The position numbers and the translations under genes are program-made. The notes beneath the pieces were generated by a model that saw only the letters and a list, made by a program, of their open reading frames with translations, was not told the origin of the DNA and searched no databases. Positions 1 through 8,070 of a stretch of DNA of 64,000 nt are shown here, one piece after another (position 1 is the first letter of the stretch; the number at the start of each line of letters is the position of its first letter). Origin of the DNA: Deltaproteobacteria bacterium (lineage in GTDB: Bacteria > Myxococcota_A > UBA9042); contig JACKFC010000001.1 of the NCBI GenBank assembly GCA_020632665.1, positions 62,001 through 126,000 of the forward strand, in the 5' to 3' direction.

Positions 1-173
1 TAGCGATGTCAGCCGGTTTCCCGGGAAGTTCGGAAGGTTGCGCCTCCGTCGAGGCCCTCTCTTCCGCCCGTTGGTGGGGCCGCGCACGACGGCTTCCCGC
101 TCAAGGGGCGCCCGAAATACAGGAAGCCCCGGGGCGTGTCAAGCGAGATCCGCACGCAGAAGGGGAGCGCGGG

Positions 174-1013
174 CTAACGTTTTCGATCCGCTGCCGGCCG
201 CTTCAGCGCGGCGAGCGCGGCGGTGGCGAACGACGCGACGTTCAGGCTCTGCATCGGGCCGAGCGCCGGGAGGACGGCGAGTTGATCGCAGCGCTTGGCG
301 ACGAGCGGCCGGATCCCGCGGTCTTCCGCGCCGAGCACCAGGGCGAGCGGACGGTCGATCCGGACGTCCCACAGCGAGACCGCGTCGTCGCTGAGCGCGG
401 TGCCGACGCTCCACCAGCCGCGATCGCGCAGGGCCACTAGGGTCTGCGCGATATTGGTCACCTCCGCGATCGGCACCACGCTCGCACCACCACGCGCGAT
501 CCGCTCTGCGGCCGGGGTGATGGAGGCAGCACGATCACGCGGCAGGATGACGCCGGCGACGCCGAAAAAGGCGGCCGAGCGCACGATCGCGCCGAGGTTG
601 CGGGTGTCGGTGATGCCGTCGAGGACGAGCAGCAGGCGTCCCGCGTCCGGCGGCACGCGATCGAGCAACGAGTCGAGGTCGAGCGGAGCGAAGGGTCGCA
701 CCGCGATCGCCACGCCTTGCGCCAGCGGCTCGTCGCCCAGGTCCAGCGGAGGTGCCGGCACGAAGGAGGTCACGCCAGCCTCGGAGAGTGCTTGCAGCAC
801 GCCGCGATCCCGGCTCCAACAATGCACGGCGCGCACGCGTTCGGGTTGATTGCTGAGCACGGCGATCGCCGCGTGCATGCCGACGACGAAACCGTCGCGG
901 TCGGGGTTGGCGGGCCGTGGACGGCGATCGTGACCGCGGCCATGAGCCTGACCGCTGCGTCGCGCCGCGTTGCCCTGCTGCGGGCGGTCCTGTCGAGGTG
1001 GACGCCGACTCAT
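174..1013 (-). CDS. rlmB: 23S rRNA 2'-O-ribose methyltransferase, RlmB/TrmH (SpoU) family
   Basis: The 279-aa product is a SPOUT-class SAM-dependent RNA 2'-O-methyltransferase; RlmB modifies a guanosine of 23S rRNA. The N-terminal ~40 residues are basic and low in complexity. Next comes a small substrate-binding domain beginning FVVGMHAAIAVL, then the knotted catalytic domain with the family motifs LDGITDTRNLGAIVRSA, VLGAEDRGIRP and SLNVASFATAA. The start ATG overlaps the stop of the upstream gene by 4 bp (ATGA), so it is the last gene of the proS operon. The family call is firm; assignment to RlmB rather than another TrmH paralogue rests on the motif set and length. The 173 bases downstream hold nothing I recognise. 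Confidence 0.88.
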   Translation of the reverse strand: MSRRPPRQDRPQQGNAARRSGQAHGRGHDRRPRPANPDRDGFVVGMHAAIAVLSNQPERVRAVHCWSRDRGVLQALSEAGVTSFVPAPPLDLGDEPLAQGVAIAVRPFAPLDLDSLLDRVPPDAGRLLLVLDGITDTRNLGAIVRSAAFFGVAGVILPRDRAASITPAAERIARGGASVVPIAEVTNIAQTLVALRDRGWWSVGTALSDDAVSLWDVRIDRPLALVLGAEDRGIRPLVAKRCDQLAVLPALGPMQSLNVASFATAALAALKRPAADRKR

Positions 1014-1612
1014 GCTCCCTCCACCCGCGCCCGGCGCAGCGCCTGCGCCGGCTCGAGGTCGCGCGCGATCGCGTGGTTCACGCTCCCGGCCCAGCGCAGG
1101 CCGAGATCGCGTCCCGCTGCGGCCGGCGAGAGACCTTCGCCGTGCTCGAAGAAGATCGCGGTCGCCGGTTCGCCGAGGCCGGCGAGGTGGCTGGCGCCGA
1201 CGATGACGCCGTGGACGCCGGTGGCGAGCAGCGCCTGGGCACGTTCGCCTGCCGCTGCCGCCTGGTCCGGATCGAGGCGGACCAAGACGCGGACCGCGCC
1301 AGCGCGGGCGACCAGGTTCGCGACCGCGTCGAGGGACGTGCCCTCGGCGACGACGACGCCCGCCGCCCCGACCCGCTGCACAATCCGACCGACGGCGTCC
1401 GCGCTCTCTGCCCCCAAGACGGCGGAGGTGTCGAGCCAGGCGCGAATCCCGCATTGCCGCAGGTAGAGCGCGGCGCTGGGGCCGACGCCGAGCAGGAGCG
1501 CGGGGCCGAGGACGACGTCCGCGTTCTCCTCTTCCAGCGCGTCGAGGACGGCCTCGAACGGCTCCAGATGAGGTCCGTCGATCGCGACGAGAACGCGGAG
1601 CGCCTCGCTCAT
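1010..1612 (-). CDS. Degenerate orotidine-5'-phosphate decarboxylase-like (PyrF-fold) protein
   Basis: The 200-aa product resembles PyrF in outline. It has an N-terminal VLVAIDGP strand, a G-x-RAWLD strand, a HGVIVGAS segment, and a C-terminal NHAIARDLEPAQALRRA stretch that lines up with the VTQSVDPAQTLKA end of E. coli PyrF. The catalytic residues are missing. The Lys of the VGK motif is a Pro (VLGPAL, about residue 37), and the D-x-K-x-x-D tetrad region reads DTSAVL (61-66), lacking both the Lys and the second Asp. The phosphate-binding GRPI near the end is also not conserved. Decarboxylase activity is therefore unlikely. The gene overlaps proS and rlmB by 4 bp on either side, so it is probably co-translated. 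It could instead be another TIM-barrel protein; the homology rests on alignment by eye. Confidence 0.5.
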   Translation of the reverse strand: MSEALRVLVAIDGPHLEPFEAVLDALEEENADVVLGPALLLGVGPSAALYLRQCGIRAWLDTSAVLGAESADAVGRIVQRVGAAGVVVAEGTSLDAVANLVARAGAVRVLVRLDPDQAAAAGERAQALLATGVHGVIVGASHLAGLGEPATAIFFEHGEGLSPAAAGRDLGLRWAGSVNHAIARDLEPAQALRRARVEGA

Positions 1613-3339
1613 GCCTCGGGCCAATCCAGCGCTGCGCCGGTGCGCGCGGCGGCGATCGCGGCGGTGACGCGCTCGACCAGGCCCTCGACGGCGACGTCGC
1701 GCCGGGCCCCGTCCGCACGGACCTTCAGCTCGAGCAGCCCCTCTTCGGCCTTGCGACCGACGACGATCTGGATCGGCCAGCCGATCAGGTCGGCGTCGGC
1801 GAACTTCGGTCCGGGGCGCAGATCGCGATCGTCGAGCACCGCGTCGACGCCGGCTGCGCGGAGCGCGGTGTAGAGCTCGGTCGCGATGGTGCCGCCGCCC
1901 TTCTGCAGATCGACGACGACGACTTCGTGCGGCGCGATCGCGACCGGCAGCGACATGCCGCGGTCGTCGTTGTGCTGCTCGATCGCGGCGGCCAGGATGC
2001 GGCTCACGCCGATGCCGTAGCAGCCCATCACGAAGGGCTGCTCCTTGCCGTTGGCGTCGAGGAAGGTCGCGCTCATCGACTCGGAGTATTTGGTCCCGAG
2101 GAAGAAGACGTGGCCGACCTCGATGCCGCGCCACAGCTGCAGCACGCCCTGCCCGTCCGGGCTCGGGTCGCCGGGCTCCGCCATGCGCACGTCGAACGAC
2201 TCCATCCCGGCGAGATCGCGCACCGGCAGGACGTCGCGCAGGTGCTCGCCCTTGCGGTTCGCTCCGCAGACGGCGCCCTGCATCGCGAAGATCTCGTGAT
2301 CGACCAGGCAGCGCACCTCGCCCGCGTCGATCGGACCGAGGAACCCAGGCGGCAGGCGGGTCTGCTTGAAGAGCCAATCGGGCTCGGCCAGCTCCACGAC
2401 GCTCGCGCCGAGGACCTTGCGCACCTTGACCGGGTTGACCTCTCGGTCGCCGCGCACGAAGACGAGCACCGCTTGGCCATCGGCGTCGAGCGCGACGCAC
2501 TTGATCACGTCGGCATCGGTGACGCCGAGGTGCGACGCCACGTCGGCGATGGTCTTCTGCGTCGGGGTCGCGACGGCGCTCGCGGCGGGCGCATCGGCAG
2601 CGGCGGCAGCGCGCGGCGGGGCCGCGAGCGGCACGGTCTCGACGTTGGCGGCGAAGTCCGAGCCCGTCGAAGAGACGATGCTGTCTTCGCCGGAGGTGGC
2701 CAGCACCTGGAACTCGTGGCTGAGCGAGCCGCCGATGTTGCCGGTATCGGCTTCCACGGCGCGGTAGTCGAGGCCGAGGCGGGTGAAGATGCGGCAATAG
2801 GCGTCGTACATCGCCTGATAGGACGCCTTCGCACCGGCTTCGTCGGCGTCGAAGGAGTAGGCGTCCTTCATGATGAACTCGCGGCCGCGCATCAGCCCCG
2901 CGCGAGGTCGGATCTCGTCCCGGAACTTGGTCTGGATCTGGTAGAGGTTGACCGGCAGCTGCTTGTAGCTCTTCACGTCACGACGGACGACGTCGACCAC
3001 CGCCTCTTCGTGGGTCGGCCCAACGCAGAAGTCCGAGCCCTTGCGGTCGTGCAGGCGAAGCAGCTCGGGGCCGTATTTCTCCCAGCGGCCGGACTCTTGC
3101 CAGAGCTCGGCGGGGGTGACGATCGGCAGCAGCAGCTCTTGCGCACCTGCGGCTTCGAGTTCTTCCCGAATCACCCGCTTGATCTTCGCGAGCGAACGCA
3201 ACGCCAGCGGCAGGAAGCTGTAGATCCCGGCCGCGGATTTGCGCACGAAACCGGCCCGCACCAAGAGGGCGTGGCTGACGACTTCGGCGTCCTTGGGCGG
3301 CTCACGCAGGGTGGGCATATAGGTGCTGGAGAGGCGCAT
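1609..3339 (-). CDS. proS: Prolyl-tRNA synthetase (bacterial type, with editing domain)
   Basis: This class II aminoacyl-tRNA synthetase charges tRNA-Pro with proline. The 576-aa product has the usual bacterial-type length. It shows the N-terminal class II motif 1 region (GIYSFLPLALRSLAKIKRVIREE), motif 2 (FRDEIRPRAGLMRGREFIMKD), a central YbaK-like Cys/Ala editing insertion (about 225-385), motif 3 (GCYGIGVSRILAA), and a C-terminal anticodon-binding domain. I chose the start at MRLSSTYMPTLREPPKDAEV because this aligns with the conserved N-terminus of the family and has GGAG about 7 bases upstream. An in-frame upstream extension to 3450 is possible but lacks family similarity. It is the first gene of an operon with the PyrF-like gene and rlmB. 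Confidence 0.95.
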   Translation of the reverse strand: MRLSSTYMPTLREPPKDAEVVSHALLVRAGFVRKSAAGIYSFLPLALRSLAKIKRVIREELEAAGAQELLLPIVTPAELWQESGRWEKYGPELLRLHDRKGSDFCVGPTHEEAVVDVVRRDVKSYKQLPVNLYQIQTKFRDEIRPRAGLMRGREFIMKDAYSFDADEAGAKASYQAMYDAYCRIFTRLGLDYRAVEADTGNIGGSLSHEFQVLATSGEDSIVSSTGSDFAANVETVPLAAPPRAAAAADAPAASAVATPTQKTIADVASHLGVTDADVIKCVALDADGQAVLVFVRGDREVNPVKVRKVLGASVVELAEPDWLFKQTRLPPGFLGPIDAGEVRCLVDHEIFAMQGAVCGANRKGEHLRDVLPVRDLAGMESFDVRMAEPGDPSPDGQGVLQLWRGIEVGHVFFLGTKYSESMSATFLDANGKEQPFVMGCYGIGVSRILAAAIEQHNDDRGMSLPVAIAPHEVVVVDLQKGGGTIATELYTALRAAGVDAVLDDRDLRPGPKFADADLIGWPIQIVVGRKAEEGLLELKVRADGARRDVAVEGLVERVTAAIAAARTGAALDWPEA

Positions 3340-3431
3340 CTTCGACTCCGAGGCGGCGGGACGGTGGCCGCGCGGGTGGAGCGCCTGCGTGCCAGAAGGA
3401 GGGCGGTGTGACAAGCACTCGGGCCAAAACG

Positions 3432-3470
3432 GACTCGGCCCGGCGCGCACGAAGCGAACCGGGCCGAGTC
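3432..3470 (-). terminator. Intrinsic terminator after the zincin operon
   Basis: A perfect 12-bp inverted repeat (GACTCGGCCCGG at 3432-3443 and its complement at 3459-3470) with a 15-base loop lies 14 bp beyond the stop of the second zincin gene. Read on the minus strand, the stem is followed by a short GTTTTGG run. This separates the zincin operon from proS. Confidence 0.75.
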
Positions 3471-3484
3471 GGGAACGGGACGAC

Positions 3485-6400
3485 CTAGTATTCGTAGGTC
3501 TGGTGCAGCGCTCGGATGACCTCGATGAGGCTGACCCGGAACTGGTACTCGCTGAACAGGTAGTTGTCCTGCAGAGTCTGCAGATCCTTGAACTGCGAGA
3601 GCACGCCCTGCGCTGCGTTCAGGTTCATGCAGCCCGGGCTGAGGATGCCTGCGTCGTTGACCATCGGCGCGACGTAGATCTTGCCGGAGAGCGGGTCGGT
3701 GAACGTGCACTTGGTCACGTCGTTCGGCAGGTCGATCTGCGTGCTATGGCCCTGCAGGAAGAGGCGCGCGACGTCGGTGTAGCTGCGGTCGTAGGCGTCG
3801 GTGAGGAGCGCCATGCCGTAGAGCGCACCGAGGAGCGGCATACGGAAGCGGCTCGACGGGAAGGTCGGGCGGCCGTCGGGGAAGAGCCAGTACTTGCGGC
3901 ATGCGCCCTGCTGCTCGAGCGGCTTCTCCGGATCGCAGGCGTCGAGGCAAGCCTTGCCGTCACCGCCGACGTAGTGACGACGCATGATGTAGTCGCCGTC
4001 CTCGCCGCCGTTGATGACGCACCAACCGTAGTAGTCGGGATCTTCGACCGAGATCGCGCTCATCACGTTCATCAGCTTCTTCGGGAAGAGGTGGTAGAAG
4101 CTGACGAGGTAACGACGGATATCCTCGTTCTCGATGTGGTTGACGTAGTTCGGCGGGGTCGGGTCGGTGAGCAGGGCGAACGCGGCGAGGCGATCGTAGA
4201 ACTGACCACCGCTGACCGGACGGCCGTCGTAGCCCGCGAAATCCCAACCGGCGTAGAGCGGGCGGGCGCCTTCGTTCTCGTTGAAGAGCTGGCAATCGCT
4301 CTGGCTGCCCTGCTCGCGGTCGTCGTAGGGCTCGTACCGTCCACGCGAGGCGTTGTAGCAGTAGTAGCTCGGCGACGGACGGGCGAGCACCTGGGCCAGC
4401 ACGTTGAAGGTCTCGGCGGTCGCGAGCGCGCCGGAGAGACCGCCGTTCGGGTCGACGTCGAAGTCGGTGCCGAAGGTCTGCTTCCACCACCCACCGGTCT
4501 GGTAGTAGTTGAAGTCCATCGCCCAGTACTGGAACTGCTTCACCGCGGTGTAGAGGTAGCGCGTCACCGTGCCGCTGTAGCGGTTCGGGTGGTACATCAC
4601 CGAGTCGTTGCCGTAGCCGTAGAAGAACCAGTAGTTCTCGTAGTCGTCGAGGCTGTTGCGGGCGATCTCGAGCGCGTCGGCGCCCTCGTCGAAGCTGGCA
4701 CAGGTCGGGGTCCGGCCGTTGTACTCGTCCGAGCAGAAGCGGTACGGGACCTCGGTCAGCTTCGGATCGGTGCAGAACTTCTCGGCGCCGAGCGGACGAC
4801 ATTCGATGCCGGCCTGGCCGCAGTCGGTGTCGGCCTCGCAGCGCTTGCCCTTGAGCGCGCTCCACGCCACGACGCGACGGTCGTAGAGGTTCTGCGCCGA
4901 GCCGAAGTACTTCGGCAGGGTCGAGTAGTGCACCTTGCGGGTCAGCTTGAGCATGTCCTGGTTGCCGAGGTGGTTCAACGCGACGAAGCCCGGGGTCGAG
5001 TCAGACGGCTCGGTCAGGAACTTCGCCAGCTCCGGCAGCTTGCCGTCGGGCGACTTGTTGAGGTCGGGCGCCTTGTTGAAGACTTCGACCATATCGCCGT
5101 AGCCGAACTTGATGGCCGCTTTGTCGTAGAGACCGAGGCCACCGAAGCGTCCGTTGAACTTGCTGGTGTAGTCCATGACCGAGGCGAGCATGTGCTCACG
5201 GATGTGACCGAGCGCCTGGGCGTCGGTATCACGCTGCCACGGGTTGACCACGTTGCCGTTGGCGTCCGTCTTCAGCGCCCAGAACTCGGGATCGAAGTTG
5301 ACCGCGTCGGTCGAGGCCTCAAAGTTGTGGCGCAGACCGACGGTGTGGCCGACCTCGTGGAGCTGGGTGCCCTCGTAGATGCGCGACCAGAGCTCGACCT
5401 TGATGGCCTTGCGGACGCTCTGGTGGATGTCGCGACCGATCTCCTGCGTCGCCCGGACCACGCTATCAACGGTATCGCTGTAGAGCGGGCTCGGGAGGAA
5501 CTCGTTCTGCTCGGCGAAGGGGCTGCCGCCGTTGACGTCGTTGACGGCGATGCGCAGGGCCTGCATCAGCGAGGACGACTCACATGCAGCCCAGCTGGTG
5601 CCGCCGCCGAAGCTGGCGCACACACGACCCTGACCGGGGCCGATCGACTCGAAGTCACCGGCTGCCGTGCAGGCGCCCTTCTTGTCGGCGGCGAGGCGAT
5701 CTGCTGCGGCGGTCCAGTAGGCTTCGTCGTAGATCGTCGCGGTGCCACCGCCGGCGTAGGCCTTGCAGAAGGCCTCGTCGAAGATGCGGCCGTACTCGTT
5801 GGCCAGACCGAGGATCGCGGAGTCGAGGAACTCGGCGAGCATGATGTTCTTCTCGGCGAGGCCGAGCTTGACCGACTCGCGCGCGCGGAGGCCGGCGATG
5901 TGGTTCCACTGCGCCAGGCTCATTTGGTCGAGCTGCTCGGCATCGACCGAGCTCGGGGTGCCCTTGGCGACCCGCGGATCCTTGAAGAGCGCGTGGATCG
6001 AGTGGCCGTCGTCACCTGCGACGAGCTTGGCGTCGAGGGTCGGATTGCTGCGCAGGATCGCCATGCGGCCCTGGGCGAAAGTGCCGGCGTTGTCGACCTT
6101 GCGCAGACCCTCACCAGCGAGGAAGCGCTTGCGGACGGCCGGATCGATCATCGTCTGCACGTAGTCGATGGCCTCTTTGGTCGTCTTCGGGCCCTTGCGG
6201 CCGTAGTGCTTGAGCGCCTTGCCCTTGGTGGTGAACTGCTGCTCGGTGTTGCGCTTGACGTCGTTGAAGTCGATCACGCCAGCGTGGTACTCGACCGTCC
6301 GCATCGCGCGCTCGGCACCCAGCTTCATCTGCGCCACGTAGGAGTGGGCGTAGCCGGCCATGATCTCACCGGTCATCGGGTCAGCCGCGCTCGGGCCGTA

Positions 6401-8002
6401 GCCATAGAGGCCGATCTGAATCGGGTCGGTGACGGCGTGCATCATCGAGTAGCGAAGGTCACCGAAGATGCGATCCTTGTTCATGTCACGGCAGAACTTC
6501 TTGCCGATCTCGGTGCCCGACCACTCGGCGACGGGCGCCTTGGCGGCGTCGGCGGCCTTGGCGATGGCGTCGTTGTTCTCGCAGAGGATGAACATCGGGT
6601 GCGACGGCTTGTTGTCGGCGATGCACTTGTCGTAGCCGGCCTTGTCGGTTGCGCTGCTGCAGTTGCCCTTCCAAAAGGCCACGACCTCCGAGAGCGGCTC
6701 CGACCACGCATCCGCGATCGACTTGCTGGCCTCGACCAGCTCGCGCGGGTGCTCCTTGTTCAGGTAATAGACCAGCGGCACGGGCTGCATCGTCGTGTAA
6801 TCGAATGCACCGGTCCAACGCTCGATGCCGTCGGCCCCCTTCTCCATCTTCTTGACGTAACGGTCCCAGATGCGGTGGCGCTGGGCGCGACGCATGGCGT
6901 CACTGAACGAGTGGGTAAACTGCACGTCGTAGGTGCGGCGCTCGCTGCGGAAGAAGCCGAACTTCTCCATCTCCACGTCGTCGAGGTCACGGCCGACGTA
7001 GGCGCGCTCGGGGTCCTTGGTCGAACCGAAATTCGGCACTTCGAGGAAGAAGGTCCGAACGTCGACCTCCTCGGTGATGCAGTCGTACACGCCGCCGGTG
7101 TACCAGGGGTAGAAAAAGCAGATCGGGATCGCGCCGAAGCCCTGCAGGTAGGTGCTCGGAGCGGCGAGGACGTAGCGGTTGAGGAAGGTGATGTACTTCT
7201 GCGGCACGTCCTTGCCGTAGCGGGTGTCGCTGCCCATCTCGAACTTCTCGCCCTCGGGGGCGTTTTCGCCTTCGTAGATGGACGGAGCGTTCGCGCCGGA
7301 GCCGAGCATGCCGGCGACGACGTCGGCCTCATAGCTCATGGTCTGACCGCCGCCCCAGGCGACGCGCATGTACTCGCGCTCGTACCACTGGCGGTCCGTG
7401 GTGTTCTCGACCTTGACGTTCGACTTCTCACCGGACGCCGCCGAGTAGTTGTAGGTGATGTCGAAGTGGCTGGTGATGGGGTAGGCCATCACGGGCGCGC
7501 CGCGGTAGATGTAGCGGGTCGCCTCCTGCACGCAGAAGCCGTGGTGCAGGGCTTCGTCGGTCGCCTTGGGCGAGGCGCCGTTGGCGCACCAGGCGCCGGT
7601 GGTGCACTCGGCGTCGGATGCGCAGGCGACGCGGGCGTAGTCCTGCAGCACGGCGTGCTTGATGACCTTGCCGTCCTTGTCGAGCATCGGCACGTCGGCG
7701 TCGCTCTTCTGCGCGAACTGCTCCGAGCCGTGGATGAACTCGTAGGTGCGGAAGAAGAGCAGTGCGCCCTCCTGCACCTCGAAGACACCGCGGACGGTGG
7801 AGCTCATCGAGCCCGGGAAAGCGTACGCCGACGTGAACTGCGTACCGACGACCGTGGTGCGGAGGTAGTACTCCCGCCCGACGATATCGGACTTCTTCAC
7901 GTAGTTCGGCTGCACCCGGTTGATCTCCTCGAGATCCTGCGCGCAGCCAGAGAGCAGCGCGAGGGAGGAGGCGACGAGCGCGACGAGGCGAAGGGACTTC
8001 AT
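3485..8002 (-). CDS. Giant lipoprotein zinc metalloprotease (metzincin-like), paralogue B
   Basis: The 1505-aa product is a predicted lipoprotein. It starts with MKSLRLVALVASSLALLSGC, whose LSGC is a lipobox with Cys20. The zinc site HEVGHTVGLRH lies at about 882-892 (HExxHxxGxxH, three His ligands and the catalytic Glu), and a Met-turn (SVMDYT) lies at about residue 943, as in metzincins. A Cys-rich patch (RCEADTDCGQAGIEC) follows. Blocks shared with the adjacent larger gene (YPITSHFDI, ENTTDR, EVPY-CSDEY, KFGYGDMVEVF) show that the two are paralogues. The start at 8002 has GGAG 6 bases upstream and gives a canonical signal peptide. An alternative ATG at 8056 also has a strong GGAGG site and would add 18 residues. 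It is last in an operon with the larger zincin and a beta-barrel. Its substrate is unknown. Confidence 0.85.
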   Translation of the reverse strand: MKSLRLVALVASSLALLSGCAQDLEEINRVQPNYVKKSDIVGREYYLRTTVVGTQFTSAYAFPGSMSSTVRGVFEVQEGALLFFRTYEFIHGSEQFAQKSDADVPMLDKDGKVIKHAVLQDYARVACASDAECTTGAWCANGASPKATDEALHHGFCVQEATRYIYRGAPVMAYPITSHFDITYNYSAASGEKSNVKVENTTDRQWYEREYMRVAWGGGQTMSYEADVVAGMLGSGANAPSIYEGENAPEGEKFEMGSDTRYGKDVPQKYITFLNRYVLAAPSTYLQGFGAIPICFFYPWYTGGVYDCITEEVDVRTFFLEVPNFGSTKDPERAYVGRDLDDVEMEKFGFFRSERRTYDVQFTHSFSDAMRRAQRHRIWDRYVKKMEKGADGIERWTGAFDYTTMQPVPLVYYLNKEHPRELVEASKSIADAWSEPLSEVVAFWKGNCSSATDKAGYDKCIADNKPSHPMFILCENNDAIAKAADAAKAPVAEWSGTEIGKKFCRDMNKDRIFGDLRYSMMHAVTDPIQIGLYGYGPSAADPMTGEIMAGYAHSYVAQMKLGAERAMRTVEYHAGVIDFNDVKRNTEQQFTTKGKALKHYGRKGPKTTKEAIDYVQTMIDPAVRKRFLAGEGLRKVDNAGTFAQGRMAILRSNPTLDAKLVAGDDGHSIHALFKDPRVAKGTPSSVDAEQLDQMSLAQWNHIAGLRARESVKLGLAEKNIMLAEFLDSAILGLANEYGRIFDEAFCKAYAGGGTATIYDEAYWTAAADRLAADKKGACTAAGDFESIGPGQGRVCASFGGGTSWAACESSSLMQALRIAVNDVNGGSPFAEQNEFLPSPLYSDTVDSVVRATQEIGRDIHQSVRKAIKVELWSRIYEGTQLHEVGHTVGLRHNFEASTDAVNFDPEFWALKTDANGNVVNPWQRDTDAQALGHIREHMLASVMDYTSKFNGRFGGLGLYDKAAIKFGYGDMVEVFNKAPDLNKSPDGKLPELAKFLTEPSDSTPGFVALNHLGNQDMLKLTRKVHYSTLPKYFGSAQNLYDRRVVAWSALKGKRCEADTDCGQAGIECRPLGAEKFCTDPKLTEVPYRFCSDEYNGRTPTCASFDEGADALEIARNSLDDYENYWFFYGYGNDSVMYHPNRYSGTVTRYLYTAVKQFQYWAMDFNYYQTGGWWKQTFGTDFDVDPNGGLSGALATAETFNVLAQVLARPSPSYYCYNASRGRYEPYDDREQGSQSDCQLFNENEGARPLYAGWDFAGYDGRPVSGGQFYDRLAAFALLTDPTPPNYVNHIENEDIRRYLVSFYHLFPKKLMNVMSAISVEDPDYYGWCVINGGEDGDYIMRRHYVGGDGKACLDACDPEKPLEQQGACRKYWLFPDGRPTFPSSRFRMPLLGALYGMALLTDAYDRSYTDVARLFLQGHSTQIDLPNDVTKCTFTDPLSGKIYVAPMVNDAGILSPGCMNLNAAQGVLSQFKDLQTLQDNYLFSEYQFRVSLIEVIRALHQTYEY

Positions 8003-8070
8003 GGCAACTCCTGCCTGCGAAGTGGTGGCCTGCTGATTCATACGGTAGGTTCGCATCTGAATTCCTCCGC

